NCBI GenBank assembly: GCA_028023455.1
Contig: JAQFVV010012497.1
Location: 4,340,001-4,404,000 of the forward strand
DNA length: 64,000 bases
Direction: 5' to 3'
DNA from: Epiperipatus broadwayi
Taxonomy: Eukaryota > Onychophora > Udeonychophora > Euonychophora > Peripatidae
The position numbers and the translations under genes were made by a program. Below, piece by piece: positions 1 through 13,200 of the stretch; position 1 is the first letter of the stretch, and each line of letters starts with the position of its first letter. The notes beneath the pieces were generated by a model, which saw only the letters and a list, made by a program, of their open reading frames with translations, was not told the DNA's origin and made no database searches.

Positions 1-2222
1 TAAAATCGTCTCGTGTATGCTGATAGTTGTATATACCACTAAATTACTCTGCAAGTATGTATGTTGAATTATATTAGGATGCTATATCTAACTTTATGGC
101 TAGAATAATGTAAAAAAAAAAAAAATTGAGAAAGAATCAAAAGATCATATAAAGAAATTAGAAAAAAAAAAATTCTGAATGAGTATTTGAATCAAAATGT
201 ATTAAATTTATCTCAATATTGATGGAATAGTATTCCTTCAATTAATGTAAATAGAATGATTAGGCAGTAAGTTTTTTAATAGATCTTCATTGTTTAACTC
301 TTGGGCTTCACTGTAACCTAAGTGAATTGGACTTAATTCCTGTACAGTAATGTAATTATGTAATTAAGTTGAGAAGAGATGTGCAAGATAAATAATTAAA
401 TTAAATGTAATACATTAATCTGTTAGAAGTTTTGAAATAGTTGCATTTATCTGTTGTTTTCATAAATTTATTGTTTATAGTAAAATAAATTTGTTTTTAA
501 AATAATAAAGATACAAGCTCAAACATGTCATCATTTGGCATATACATTAACATTGAAATTGATTTCTCTTATGATTAGAAAATATCACAATTGTTTCTAG
601 CAATGATTAGAACTCTTTCAACATTGCTACCAAACTCAAACAAGAATATTTAAAGAAATTGGATTGATGCTGAGGGCTTCAATATCATATAATGAATTAA
701 CAAAACAAACTTATGAATCTAAATACTTACAATGCAAAATGATTATAAGAATCAAATAATTGTTAATGTTATTACACTTTTGTAAAAAATTTAGGTTACT
801 TTATGTATAAAAAATATTTTATCTTATTGCCATATTTGTAATTTAAATCAAAATATCTTTTTTGTTGTTGTTGTCAATATCTATTATATCAAATGTTTTT
901 TTAAAAGAATCCTATCTATTTTTATGACTAATTATTTATTTGAAATTATTTGGAATTATTATTGATCTGCTCTTTATATCAATGAATATAATTTAATTAA
1001 ATTATTACTTTATTTTCATTCAATTTATTGATGTTGAATGCTTATATATGATCCAAGCTAAAATATAGATGAGTCCATTTTACATTTTTTGTTTACTGAC
1101 TGTGTTAGTTTACATATAGCTCACTAGGGTGTTTTCACTAGCTTCCGGATTTATATAAATAGTATATATTTAAATTTTACAGTGTGTAATCATGTGTATC
1201 AGTTGTATGAGATAGATTGGATAGCTGAATGGTGCTTGAAAGTCTGGGTTCGAATTTCCTTTAATTACATCTAAACTCCAGGGATATAAAGTATACCTGT
1301 ATTGAAATATTACAGATTCAGCCTGTATCCTAATCATCTCTCTTTTTTTGTATTGAAATGGATAAAGTCCTATACATGAGCGGTCAGAACGAAAGGTCAA
1401 CATGGGCATAACAATAATATTGGCATAATCAAGGGATTTGGGCATTCCATCATCAGATTTTCATTGGTATGGAAGACTGAAGAGTTGGATGGTGGAGTAT
1501 ATTGAAGCCTGTTCATTAAAGTTTGAAGATTTGATATTTTACTATAAACCAAGTACTGGTTATGTATATATGTGGAAGATGATGATCTAGACCAACTGAT
1601 GAATGCTGGTTCAGCATGAAATACCTATACTGGAGATCATTTATCTTTTTTACATATGTGTAGTCATGGGTATCAGTTGTATGAGATAGATTGGATAGTT
1701 AAAGGGGGCTTGAAAGTTTGGGTTCAAATCCTCTATAATTAAATATTAAATTAAAAAATAAAAGCAAACATAATGAAAGAAATTAAACATAAGTTTGTGA
1801 TTTTCTATAGAAAAATGGAGACGTCCATTTTTATTTGTATATTTGTTTCAGAAAAAGTATGCAGTATATGTGGCAAATAGTTATTGTCGTGAAAATAGCA
1901 AATCTATTTCTTTTATTTCAGTTCTTTCACCTAGTATAAGCTTGAATAATTAATAAATGCCAGATGGTGGGTTAATAAATTCCTATTGTTTTATTTATTT
2001 TCCCAGATTAATTTCTAGCTTACGGTTTTAATTAATAATGAGTTTTAAACCTGGATCTAGTGCATTTGGATTTTTTTTATATAGATAGAGATTATATAGT
2101 ATTCTGTTGGTATTGTAATTAAATTAAAAATTGAATAATTATTATATTTATTTAATGTAAATATTTATTAGTTGTTTGTTGTTATTATAATTGATTTTTA
2201 ATATTTTTTGTTTTGTTTTAAG
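1..2222 (+). other. Intron of LMAN2-type gene (3' part only)
   Basis: Non-coding A+T-rich sequence ending in the polypyrimidine tract and AG before the first visible exon. I see no earlier exon. It contains a tail-only copy (about 1185-1258) and a longer copy (about 1380-1745) of short interspersed repeat family 1. Confidence 0.7.
1380..1745 (+). repeat. Short interspersed repeat family 1, copy A
   Basis: This stretch matches the reverse complement of 6106-6440 over its length. Shared landmarks include CATCAGATTTTCA, GTATATTGAAGCC, GATGATGATC, GATCATTTATCTTTTT and a tail GCTTGAAAGT-TGGGTTCAAATC. The tail resembles a pol III B box (GGTTCRANNCC). A tail-only copy lies at about 1185-1258, with GGGTTCGAATTTCC. 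The family is probably a SINE or a non-autonomous element with a tRNA-like part. The boundaries are approximate. Confidence 0.65.
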
Positions 2223-2337
2223 GTTATGCTAGACATTGATAACAAACATGCATGGAAGCCATGCTTTGAAGTAAAAGGAGTTCTGTTACCCACTGGTTAC
2301 TATTTTGGATTCTCATCAGCCACTGGAGAATTAGCAG
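2223..2337 (+). CDS. LMAN2: LMAN2/VIP36-type lectin, exon encoding end of L-type lectin domain (partial gene)
   Basis: The 115-nt exon follows a T-rich tract ending AG and stops before GTAATT. It encodes 38 residues plus one base, including WKPCFEV, LPTGYYFGFSSATGEL and the start of DNHD. This matches the last beta-strands of the L-type (legume-like) lectin domain of VIP36/VIPL/ERGIC-53 proteins, type I membrane lectins that bind high-mannose glycans in the ER and Golgi. The cysteine is probably one of the domain's conserved disulfide pair. Joined to the next exon in phase 1, the reading frame gives the family motif DNHDVI. The loop Gly-Glu-Leu stands where I recall human VIP36 having the mannose-contacting Gly-Asp-Leu. 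The 5' exons (signal peptide and most of the domain) are upstream of the window. The VIP36 assignment rests mainly on the last exon; VIPL is the alternative. Confidence 0.93.
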
Positions 2338-3044
2338 GTAATTATTCAAGATATTTTTAATAACGTTATTTAACTGTTAATATGATAATCCAATCAAGTT
2401 TAGGATAAGTAGATATTAGAATAAATTATGTTTAAGGGTGTGGCAGCAGTAGCAAATCTCTACTAAATGTTATTGTATATTTATAGTGACATATTGCCTA
2501 GATACCTAAACTTATCTTTGCACATAAAAGTTGGAGTATGCATACTTGTTAAAACTAATAATATTAAAATTATCATTTTCATTTTAAAAGTGTTTATAGA
2601 TTAAAATATGTGTAATTAATTGAATTATATATATATATATAAAAAGAATGATCATAAATAGTCAGCAGACATTAATAAAATAAGAAAAAATATTGAATAT
2701 ATTTCTATATGAGGGGCAGTTTAAAAGTGGTTCAACTACATATTTATAGGATAGAACAGATTAATATTACTTAATATATTTCTGAAGACTTATATTGTAA
2801 TACATTGTCTTAATATATACTCATATGACTTTCATAGATTATATTTTCATCCACATTAACCACAGTATATTCACTCAGTATCAGTCTAAAGTCATACATG
2901 TAATTAATGGGCATTAAGTGGTAGTGCTAGACATACAAGTGAGAAAACAGTTGGAACTACTATCTGTGTTCATTGATTATACATGCTTATTAGTCAGTTA
3001 AATAGAGTATTATTTCTATTTTGCAAAATTAATGGTACCCTATG

Positions 3045-3175
3045 TGGTTTAATACAATGGTGAAATGGCAGACTTCAGAAAGCCATTCATTAGAGCTTTA
3101 TTCTGACATTTCTGATACTCATAACTTTTTATGAATTTCTGAGCAAGAAATTATTTGATTGTTTAATATTTTTAA
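3045..3175 (+). repeat. Short interspersed repeat family 2, diverged copy
   Basis: Shares the order of motifs seen in the three-unit repeat at 57.6-58.0 kb: a CAGACTTCAGA-like head, then ATACTCATAACTTTTTATGAA and a GAGCAA-AAATTATTTGATT tail. It is strongly diverged. Similar copies lie at about 10110-10250 and 21305-21415. Confidence 0.45.
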
Positions 3176-6105
3176 TAATAATTTGAATTATTGTAAAGAA
3201 TAACTGTACAGTTTTATTATTATTATTATTTTTTCTATCTTTCATATGTGGTTTTTAATAATATGTGATTTCTAATAATTCTTTTATTAATAATATATAC
3301 TCTGACGATTTTTTTTTTAATTTGGCAGAAAAAATATTTCTGTTATTTTAAAGATAACATTTCAGTTATTCATGTATATATTATTATAAATAAAGTAAAT
3401 ATAATGGAAAGTTTAATGAAAGATAGAGTCATTATTTAATTTAATGACAGATTATCTTACCCAGCTATTTTGTTCTATTTAATCTATTTAAAATATATTT
3501 GAGTGAATTTGAATTTTGGATAGTCGAACCTGGTTTTTTAATCAAAAATATGTATTAAAAAATTAGAATAGAAAATAACATATATATAAACTACATACTC
3601 AAGATTTGTATATATATAGGATGAATGGAAAATCATTTGGCATGATATTAAGTAATAATTTTAAAAACTAAATGAATTAAATGTATTGATTTATAACATT
3701 TTAATGTGTAATATTTTTAAATTATCAATTAATATTCAATTACCCTTTTTCTATTTTAAGATTTGTAATCGAAATTTATGATTACAAAATTTTTTAAAAA
3801 TAACAAGAAGTGAAAAGAAAAATTAATATAGTTCTTCATATAAAGAAATTTTTAAGATCGATTATATATCTCTAAACACTGAGATGCTAGATTAAATTGT
3901 GTTAAAAGATGACAGTGTCAACTAACAGTGATGATGTTCAAATGTTTACACTTAGTTGTTATACTCTTTTGTTTAATTACCATTACCCTGACATCATACA
4001 AAAAACAAATATTTCACAATTTAAATAAATAAAATATATTTATTCTTAAATATGCACTATGACCAGTATTAGCAACTATTAGTAAAACTAATATGGTAAT
4101 TCTAATTCCAGAAAAAAACAAACAAAGATAGATAAAAAAATTAAAAATAATAAAATGTTAAAGATGAATAATGGGGGAAAATGAGAAAAGATTTGAATCA
4201 TTATTACTGTGCATATAATTAAAAAATAGAAACACAAATGTAATCTCATTGTCATTGTTAGTGCTGAAAGAAAAATGTTGATATGAGAAGTTCATGATGA
4301 CTGGGCCCTAAACTAATCTAAAATCACTGAAAATAAAATACAAGAAAAAAAGAAGTTAGAGAGAGGATGAGATAAAGAGTAAAGAAGAGGCAGAAAAAAT
4401 TTTAAAAATTAAAATATGGAGAAACTAAGATTAAAAGTAAAAATGAGCTAAAATTACCTGTAAGTGAGAACACAAACACTTATTTAAATATATAAGCACG
4501 CACTTAAAACTTTTTTGTCGCAATGTTGATTTCAATTTTACATCACAAAATCTCTTATATGTGCAATCATATGCAAAATTTGAATATAACATTAAATAAA
4601 AAAAAGTTTTGTATGTTATTGCAGATACTACACATAGGTATATATATGTAAACACACACACTACACATGTAAAAATGCAGTTTAATACAGTGGACAGTGA
4701 TAGGCCCATGATTCTTGATCTATTTCCAGCTAAGGTAATTGAATGAATATGGCTGCTGAGCTCAACCTTCTACTTATCATATGATCTTCCAAGCAACTGA
4801 TTTTATGATTATGATTATTATTATGCATACTAATTAGTGGCAAATTATTGATAGTACAATTTTTGCACCAGTTTTTGACTTTTTTTTCTTCTGATTTTTC
4901 TGTCTTCTCTTCAAAGTTAAAACAGTTATATGATAAATTTAAGAAATAGAAATTTTTATTGAATAAAAAATTGTTTGTTGCAGTTTTAAATTAGCATTTT
5001 TAAAAAAGATGCTGAAAATTTCTTTTGATATTTTTTATTTATTTATAAATCTTCTGAAGTCATGTGTCTGACATTTACGATTTCTAAAAAAAAAAAAACA
5101 ATAAACAAAAATAATCTGGAAACTGTTTGAATACTATTTATAGATTTTATTAAACACAAACAATACATAGTTGCTTTTAATATATATATATATTTGCACA
5201 AATATATTTATATAGTAAAAAACCCGTCATGCAGAGACAGATTGATAAACAGCTTAGATCTCAAAACGATGCTAATTATTATTGTCGTTGGGCACGTTGA
5301 CTGTTTACAGTTACTATTCTTTTTAGTTATGTTGTTAATAAAATGTTAGCAAGCAATCTTGAATATTGTGCATAACCATAATATAGGTTCAAATCCTTTT
5401 CATGTCTATTTGATAGGTATCTGCTTGTCCTTACTCATGACAAAATCTGAAAAATAACATTGTCATATATATTATATATATGTTTTTTATAATTTTAATA
5501 ACCTGAAAATAAACAATAGTTATTAAATATATCGCACTGAGAATATATAATCATTTTTATGAAGAAATGCCAAATTATAATAATTTACAAATCTGACTTT
5601 TTAAAGTTATTTTGACAAATTTGCAAGTTTGTTAAAATGATTCTAGAAAGTCTGACTTATAAAAATTATTCTTATTATAATGCATATTCAAAGTTTATTT
5701 CTTTATTAATATATGTAACATGCAAACATTAAAATATAGAAATTTTTCCCTGTAATAATCTTAATAAAATATCAGCCATGATGTAACCAATTAAAATTAG
5801 CAGTGCAAGTTGAAACAAAACTGTCTATCAATAACAGTAGTATTTGTCTGATGTGTTGTTATTACTAAATAACATTTTATCTTGTAATGCCAATTTTAAT
5901 TGATTGTTGTCTGGCTATATCATAGCTGAAATTTTATCTGAATTACTATAAGAAAAAATTTTCATTATAATAAATGTTTATATCTATCCATGAAAATCTT
6001 TAATATATATATATATGGTATATATTGCAATGTTTTTTCCCAAAATTGATTAGTATATCTAATATTTTAAATACAAATTTATTGTATATACTTAAGCTTA
6101 ATATA

Positions 6106-6440
6106 ATTAGGGGGGATTTGAAGACAAACTTTCAAGCTCTCTTCAGTCAGCCACTCCATTTTATACAATTGACACCCATAACCATGTAGATGTGAAAAAG
6201 ATAAATGATCTTCAATATACATATTTCATACTGAACTAGCTCTCATCAATTGGTCTGGATCATCATCTCCCATACATGTATATATATATATATATAATCA
6301 CTGCTTGGTTTATATTAAGATAAAAAATCTTCATACTTTAATGGGTAGGCTTCAATATACTCTACCCTCCAATTTTTCAAATCATCTTTATCATTGAAAA
6401 TCTGATGAAATGTTCAAAGCCCTTGTTAACGCCAATATTG
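6106..6440 (-). repeat. Short interspersed repeat family 1, copy B (inverted)
   Basis: Reverse-complement copy of the 1380-1745 repeat with scattered mismatches. It directly adjoins a forward 3'-half copy at about 6425-6548, giving a head-to-head pair around 6430 that shares the AATATTGG(A)GATC segment. Confidence 0.65.
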
Positions 6441-6548
6441 GAGATCATTTATCTTTTTCACATGTATGTGGTCATGTGTGTTGGTTGTATAAGATGGAGT
6501 GGATGATTGAAGAAAGCTTGAAAATCTGTGTTCATATCCCCTCTAATT
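6425..6548 (+). repeat. Short interspersed repeat family 1, copy C (3' half)
   Basis: The forward copy starts near GGAGATCATTTATC and ends at a TGTTCATATCCCCTCT tail followed by TAATTAA. It carries only the half of the family that holds the B-box-like tail. Confidence 0.6.
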
Positions 6549-6810
6549 AATAATATATCTATGTATAATAAATACAATAAATACTCTAACTATTGGTTAA
6601 AAGATAGCATTATAGCTTGTTAATCTGAAGATTTGGATTGATTATAGATGAAATCTCCCTTCATGTTTATTATAGTTTTCTTTTTGTAAGTATGGTAAGC
6701 AAAAGAAGTAGCTATATTAATTATAAGCTAAAACTAATGGTGCATGGTTATTTTTAAGAGAACAATATCATTTGAATTAATTTTTTTCCCCTCTTTTTTT
6801 ATTATTATAG

Positions 6811-6857
6811 ATAATCATGATGTCATTGGGGTAAAATTATATCAGCTGGATGATGAT
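6811..6857 (+). CDS. LMAN2: LMAN2/VIP36-type lectin, short exon (DNHD motif)
   Basis: This 47-nt exon lies between ATTATTATAG and GTAAGT. Entered in phase 1 it reads DNHDVIGVKLYQLDDD and leaves in phase 0. The DNHD(V/I)I..KL(Y/F)QL string is the final strand of the lectin domain in the VIP36/VIPL family. The acidic DDD begins the lumenal stalk. Its size and phase fit exactly between the flanking exons, so I regard it as constitutive. Confidence 0.92.
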
Positions 6858-7820
6858 GTAAGTTGATTTTATATTTAAAAATCATATATATATGTTTTCT
6901 AAAAATTGATTCTGATATGGTGATTATATTCATTTTCAACAGGATATTTCCTTATTGCAGGAAATAATATAAAAATGATAATTAAATTTTAATTCAGATC
7001 CTATTGCTTGCATTAAACTTTAAACTTTATTTTTTTTAATTTTTATTTTTAGACAGTACTTAACTGCTTCTCCATGATATGATATAGGAGAACTTTTTGC
7101 CCTTCAATGGGTATTTAGCCTTTTTTTATTTTATTTAACTGAAAAAAAAAAGTTGATTTGAATTTCTAGAGAAGATTCTAGCCATCTATTAGGTCACTGA
7201 TTTTAAGTTTTATTTTTATTTTATTAATGATATGAAGCAACACAGATCTCACACTGGGGAAAAAAGTTTTGTGCTATATATATTTCATATAGTTAATAAT
7301 ATTGCTAAAGTTTTTAGTAATTATTTTCCCAACTGGTTTTCAGAATTACTCTAAAGATATTATTTATTTATTTAACTTAAGATTCATTTACTTTAATAGC
7401 AATCAGGTTCCAAAATATAACTAAACAAATAATCTGGCTTGTAAATTTAAACAATAGATTTTTACTATTTTCACAGTATCATTTACTTTTAGTAAATTAA
7501 AGGCAACAATACTACCTCTTCATACATAAAGAAAATATTGATAATATTAAATACAATTGTGCTCTTGTCAAAAGGCAACTGTTGTATTATAAAATAATCC
7601 AAAATTTTTCGAATATAATGGTTTCCTTTGACTAGGATGCACCAAAAATACATAAAATTGTATTCAATATTAATAGTGTTTTTTTCTATGTATTAAGAAA
7701 TATTAATATTGTCTTTCATTTATTACATTTCTGCAATGGAATTTTAATTTTTTGAGATTTATTTTATAATTCTAATCACAAGGGAAAGAAAGCATTTTAA
7801 ACATTTGGTAATAGTATGTA

Positions 7821-9365
7821 ACTGAACCCCACCATTTGATGGCATTGTTTTTCACACAATGCTCATCAATATACCATTTTAGCGGCCTTAACTTACGGCT
7901 GACACTACAACAGTTGTTGTTTGAGCCGTAATAGGTCACCTGAGGATGATGTATTCTATGATTACGTAATGAAATACTACACCCGTTGCATTGTGACAGT
8001 ATTCCTCAAGCGAATGCTACTGAACTCTCACTACTGTCTGATTTGATGGTGACCGTATTTGAAAGAGACGAAACTCTCCAAAAATTCATTGCCGGAAATT
8101 TTTTAGAAAACGTAGTGGAATTAGTATTACATATTAAGAAATATCATGTCATCACACACGCTTCCCTACAGTTTTGAACTGCACACAACTTCAAAAAGTT
8201 ATTCTTTTCAACAGAATTTTTCCCGATTTCACACACAAATGCAAGTTTACACGTGAATCCTTGCGAGAACAGTAAAATGTCATCTGCAAGTTGTCAAAAT
8301 TGGTTGAAGCTGAGTGAATTGCTGGCCACAGAAGTTGACGAACAGACTGTTTTTTTTTTTGTTTTGGTTCCCTGTTATTTTATTTGCATGTTACTTTTGG
8401 CTGCTGTATTTTTTATGCTCCCCAAAATGGTGTTTTTTACTTGTTTCGGTCACAACTTGTCCAAAGTTTCATTTATTTTTGATTCAATAAATTATTTCAT
8501 GGGAAACTATTGTTGTTTTTGTTGCTCACATAATTCTAAAGTAAGTAGTTAATGCTTATTTAAAAAGAAAGAAGTGTTTAAGAGTTTCTTCAAAAGGTCA
8601 AAAAATAATAATAAACAACTGTGTGGTAACGTAAATGTTCAAAAAGAAAATCAAAAAAGAAGTCAATAATTAAAAATCAAAACAAACCTTCCCCACCACC
8701 CCCTTAAAAAAAAGTGTTCTATAAAAATGAACTATTTATGTCTTTTTTAAAAAGGCAAAAAATTAAGCAAGAACTTTTCTATAAATATTTTTGTAGCATA
8801 AATAAATATTTGAAAAAAAAAAGTCTCGTAATAAATTAAAAAAAAAAAAAAACGACAATTACAACTCAAAACAACTCCTCCCTTCCACCCTCTAAAAAGC
8901 AAGTGTTGGTTTATTCAAAAGTACTGAATTGTTTAAGTCTTTCAAATAAAAACATCCAAAAAAAAAAGAAAGAAGATAATTTAAAAGAAAACCAACCCCC
9001 CTCCACCATCTAAAAACAAAGTGTTTGTTAATAATAAAAAAAAAAACTCTACGCCTTTTAGGTAAAGAAAGTTAAAAAAACAAACAAAGTTATCGTAGTA
9101 TTATGTAAAGAAACCGATGGACTATTAGTCGATAATTTAAAAGCAAACCAGCAGCCCTACACCATCTAAAAACAAAGTGTTTTTTTATTAAAAAATGAAA
9201 CCCCCCAAAAAAAACCAGGTGAAAAAAAAAAAAATCTTTGGTGGTTTATCATAGTATTATGTAAATCTTTTACCATAATATTATGTAAACAAACAGACGG
9301 CCCATGAATCGGTATATTGATGTGCATTGGGCGAAAAACAGCGCCATCAAATGGTAGGGTTCAGT
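7821..9365. mobile_element. 1.5-kb non-autonomous TIR DNA element with internal minisatellite
   Basis: The left end ACTGAACCCCACCATTTGAT and the right end (reverse complement ACTGAACCCTACCATTTGAT) form inverted repeats of about 55 bp with only a handful of mismatches, ending at CATCAATATACC on both sides. I see no clean target-site duplication. The interior is richer in G+C than its surroundings near both ends. Between about 8680 and 9230 it contains four diverged tandem units with a C-rich start and AAAGTGTT. No transposase domain is recognisable in the two small open frames inside (7986-8177 and 8253-8552), so the element is taken to be non-autonomous. The superfamily is not determined. Confidence 0.8.
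8680..9230. repeat. Internal tandem repeats of the 7.8-9.4 kb element
   Basis: Four units begin near 8680, 8875, 8990 and 9145 with CCnCCACC-(C/A)TCTAAAAA followed by CAAGTGTT or AAAGTGTT, then A-rich tracts. The spacing varies from about 115 to 195 bp, which suggests an old degenerate array. Confidence 0.6.
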
Positions 9366-10109
9366 ATACATATTATTATCAAACATTTAATCTGCAGAAA
9401 TTGTTTCTTACTATTTTTTTAATTATTCTTTCAAATGTCAGTTAATGTTCTTTACACAAAATATATAAAATTATCAACTCCTTTTAGGCTAATATCATAA
9501 CTGGTCTGAAAAATCAAATTTATTAATAATAAATAATCTCTGTGTTTATAAAACCAAGAGATATTTGTATAATTTAGTTTACTGTTTGAAAAGTATTATG
9601 ATGTAATTCTAGTGCAATTGCTTGCATTTTCCACAATTTGCAGAGTTTAAATTCTTTTTCATATCACCAAAATGTTTAGAATTTTTTTTTTCAGGTTTGA
9701 TGTTCTCATAAACAGGATAGCTATCCAACCAGCAATAATTGATAAACAGATATCTGCTTTTTATTAGCTTAGAGGATAAAGATTTTAAGCTAATCTAGTT
9801 TAGTGAGATGATTGTCAGTGTTTATTGCAAAAATAAAAAATATATACGATTATACTATGATGGAGTCTTTTCCTTCTTTTTAAGGAGTATTATATTTCAA
9901 TGAGCATTGAGTCTATGAGTGCTTTGCCTTAATTTATTATTGACTTCAAAAAATTATTTCAATCATTTTTGTACCCAAAATCACTACCAGCATCAGTCAG
10001 TTATCATTACTGGGTAAAGGATTATATGGATAGTATAGCGAAACTAAAATAAGGATGTCTTCTTACTAAAATATCTTTAGTTTTACAGTGCTTCTAACCA
10101 TTAATTAAT

Positions 10110-10250
10110 TCTGTAGCATTCCATGATTTATACAATGGTAAAGTAGCAGAATCTAGAACTTAAGATTCATATAACATGTCTCTGCTAAATCTCTACCATT
10201 GCTCAATTTTCTTATGAACTCCTGAGCTATGAACTATTCACTTATTACTG
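10110..10250 (+). repeat. Short interspersed repeat family 2, diverged copy
   Basis: Contains TTCTTATGAACTCCTGAGC followed by TATGAACTATTCA, matching the tail of the 57.8-58.0 kb units (TTTATGAACTCCCAAGC). The upstream half is more diverged. Confidence 0.45.
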
Positions 10251-13200
10251 TATACTAATTTTGTAGTATGAAAATGTCTAATGAAATATTTAAAAGATAT
10301 TGTTGAATGAGGAGTTTTTGGAAATTGATAATATTATTTTCTTGTTCCTCAATTTGATTATGGGAATTCCTGTATGAATTGGAGCTTTATCATGTCTCGG
10401 AAGATAAGTATTCACTGTAAACAGTATTTGCATTGCAGGATGAAATACTTTTGTAATATTCATGTACTCTAATCTGAAACTGCGAATATCTGTTTAAAGA
10501 TTGATACACTGTAGCGACCCACTTCATTGCATTTACCACTATGTTTTATGATTGGGAGAGGATAGTCTAGTTGATAGATTTTTTTTTATGAGTTATTAGA
10601 TGTGAATTCTGTCAGTAATCTATTATTTAGTTCTTTATATCTTAAATATTTTTGATTCATAGTATTTACACGAAAAATTATATAGGAGCTTGGCTATAAA
10701 TAGTCTGTTTATGATTCTCACAAAACATTGTCAATCTCTACATTTTTTGTATCATTGTGATATTGTATTTTTTAGGCTATTATCCTCTAAAATGTTTTTA
10801 TTATTAACTATTAATTGATGATTTGTAATCATATTTTATTTTCCTATCTTTAGTGAATTTATTCATCAACCTTGAAATTATTGATTTTGAAAAGTAAATA
10901 GGAATAATAATATGAACATTATTGCTCCAATTATTAAAGCATCAACAATGTAATCATTTTAAGTTTTCCTTATTATGAAACTGTATTATTATGTATTCCA
11001 GCATTTTATAATGTCTTAAATATAGAATTAAAATAGTTTTTCCATTATTTTACCAACCTTGTAAATGTATATATAAAAAAGAGCAGTTCTCATTTTAATG
11101 ACATCTGTAGAAAAGTTGAATAATCAATGATCACCAAATTCATAGTACATTCAAATCCTTAGATCAATTTCTGATATTTATATTCATAAATGAGGTTTGG
11201 AATATGAAACTGGAAGTAATCCAATTATCCATCTGATAACTATCTTTAACCCATTTTACTATTCAAGTTAAAAGCCTGAAAACTCCAAATACCTAAGGTT
11301 TTGAATTTGACATATATGGATAAAAAGGTATTTGTCTGTAGAGCTGGTCATCACGGATAACGTAGAATATGAGGGTTATAACAGTCATCTTTTATTTTCT
11401 CTCCCTCTCTTCTTTAGTAGGTTATTTTACAATCTATAATTGTAGACAAATGTATACATACTTTTAAAATAACAGGCTCACATTTTCAGGTAGAATTGCA
11501 GCAATTGGCACATAACTTTTTTCAGGTATAAGATCCTGTAAACATCTTTTTGACTCTACTCTTTCATCATAAAAGCTTTAACAAAATAAATCTTTTCCAT
11601 CTCTGACATTTAAGAATTGGCTTTTCTGTTACTAGAAATTATTACTAGTTGTTAAAAAGTAATTGCTGCAGAAACCAATTTTCTTATTCTTATTATAGCC
11701 TGGTATGCAGTTTGATCATCCACTTCAAATCAGTAACAGAAGAAAAGAGGAATAAAAAATAAAATTGGCTCAATTTACATCCAATCAATCCATGGTGCAA
11801 ACAGATCCAAAACATATAACAACAATAAAAAAATTCCTTATAATTTTTTTCTTATCTCTTTCATTTTTCTTAATATTTTTTTTGTAATTAATATATATAT
11901 GAACAAGTTAATATTCTTGCATATTTGAAATTAATTAGATTTTTTTGTTTAAAAAAAAAAAATTTAACTTAAAAAAAGTGTTACAAGTTTTAATCTTTGT
12001 CTTTTTTCTTTTTGTGATGTTTAATAATTTATTTTTATTACAATAATAATTTATGGGAGTTAAATCAATATACCATAATGACTGCACCTTCTCCAGTTGT
12101 TTGGATGTTTTTAACTGTATGAACATTAAATTTAATTCTGTAAATAACTTCTGAGTTGTTATTGGATTGCAATACAATTTTCTTTATTTCTTTATTTGCC
12201 TTTTATGATAATATAAAAATAGACTATATGTGTGTAATAGGTGAAAGATAGACCGTGAAGCCATGATATCCTCTAAAATTTCACTCCATGCCCCTCTCAC
12301 ACATGTCATACATTGTGTATAAAAGCTAACATTTTGTTAATAAAGAAGTTTTATAGTATTTTTCAACTCACATATGTATAAAATATATGCTTCTTTTATG
12401 TATAGTATTCATATATAAATTAAGATTATAGTATATGCAAAATCAAAAAAAATCATGTAAGTATTAATAATAAATTACTTATACATATATTAACTGTGTA
12501 TATGTTCATTCATTCATATTCATTCCAAAAATAAAAAAAACTTACTGTACCATATCTTTAGTTTTTAATATAAAATGAATAGGTAAATTGCAATTTTTGC
12601 TCTCGACAAGATCCTTCTTCGATATTTTTTTTTTCCTATGAAAACATAATATCAGTCTTATGATGTTTTTAACTTTATGAACATTGCTATGTATTTGCAA
12701 AACAAACTATTAAAATATCACAGCAGAATAAATTAAAATAGTATTCAATAAATTTACAAATCCAGTATGCTAAAATTAAGTTTTTTTTGACATGACAAAC
12801 AAACAATATCTCCCAATGATACAAAACTCTAAATTGCACAAGTTTAAAAATAAAATCTCTAATGCCTTTATTATGAAATATACCGATCCTTTAACTAAAG
12901 ATAGCTATTATTTGCTATGTACCATAAATTTATAACAATCAAACAATATAAGTTTCTGCTTTACCATTTGAATAATAATTCCTCAGGGAGCCTGACAGGT
13001 GTATATGAAATAATAATAATATCAGGACAGTCTGTATAAAGTTGTAAGTAGCTCATTAATTTTCAGGTAACTGGTGCCCTGGATCAATATCTCCACGATG
13101 TATTGCGGTGCTGACTCTCTGCTATCTAATTTTTCTGCTAACTGGCGATGACGAAGGAAGCACAATTTGTCATGCACGATTGTAAAAATGAAAAAATTCT

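Larger units (their letters stand above)
2338..6810 (+). other. Intron of LMAN2-type gene, 4.5 kb
   Basis: Starts GTAATT and ends ATTATTATAG. Apart from the family 1 repeats at 6.1-6.5 kb and a family 2 repeat fragment near 3045-3175, I see only low-complexity A+T-rich sequence and no credible exon. Confidence 0.75.

Noticed and set aside
7986-8552. Two plus-strand open frames inside the 7.8-9.4 kb element as a transposase
   Set aside because: No catalytic motif or zinc finger is visible, and the second frame turns into low-complexity Phe-rich sequence. Possibly a relic, but unsupported.
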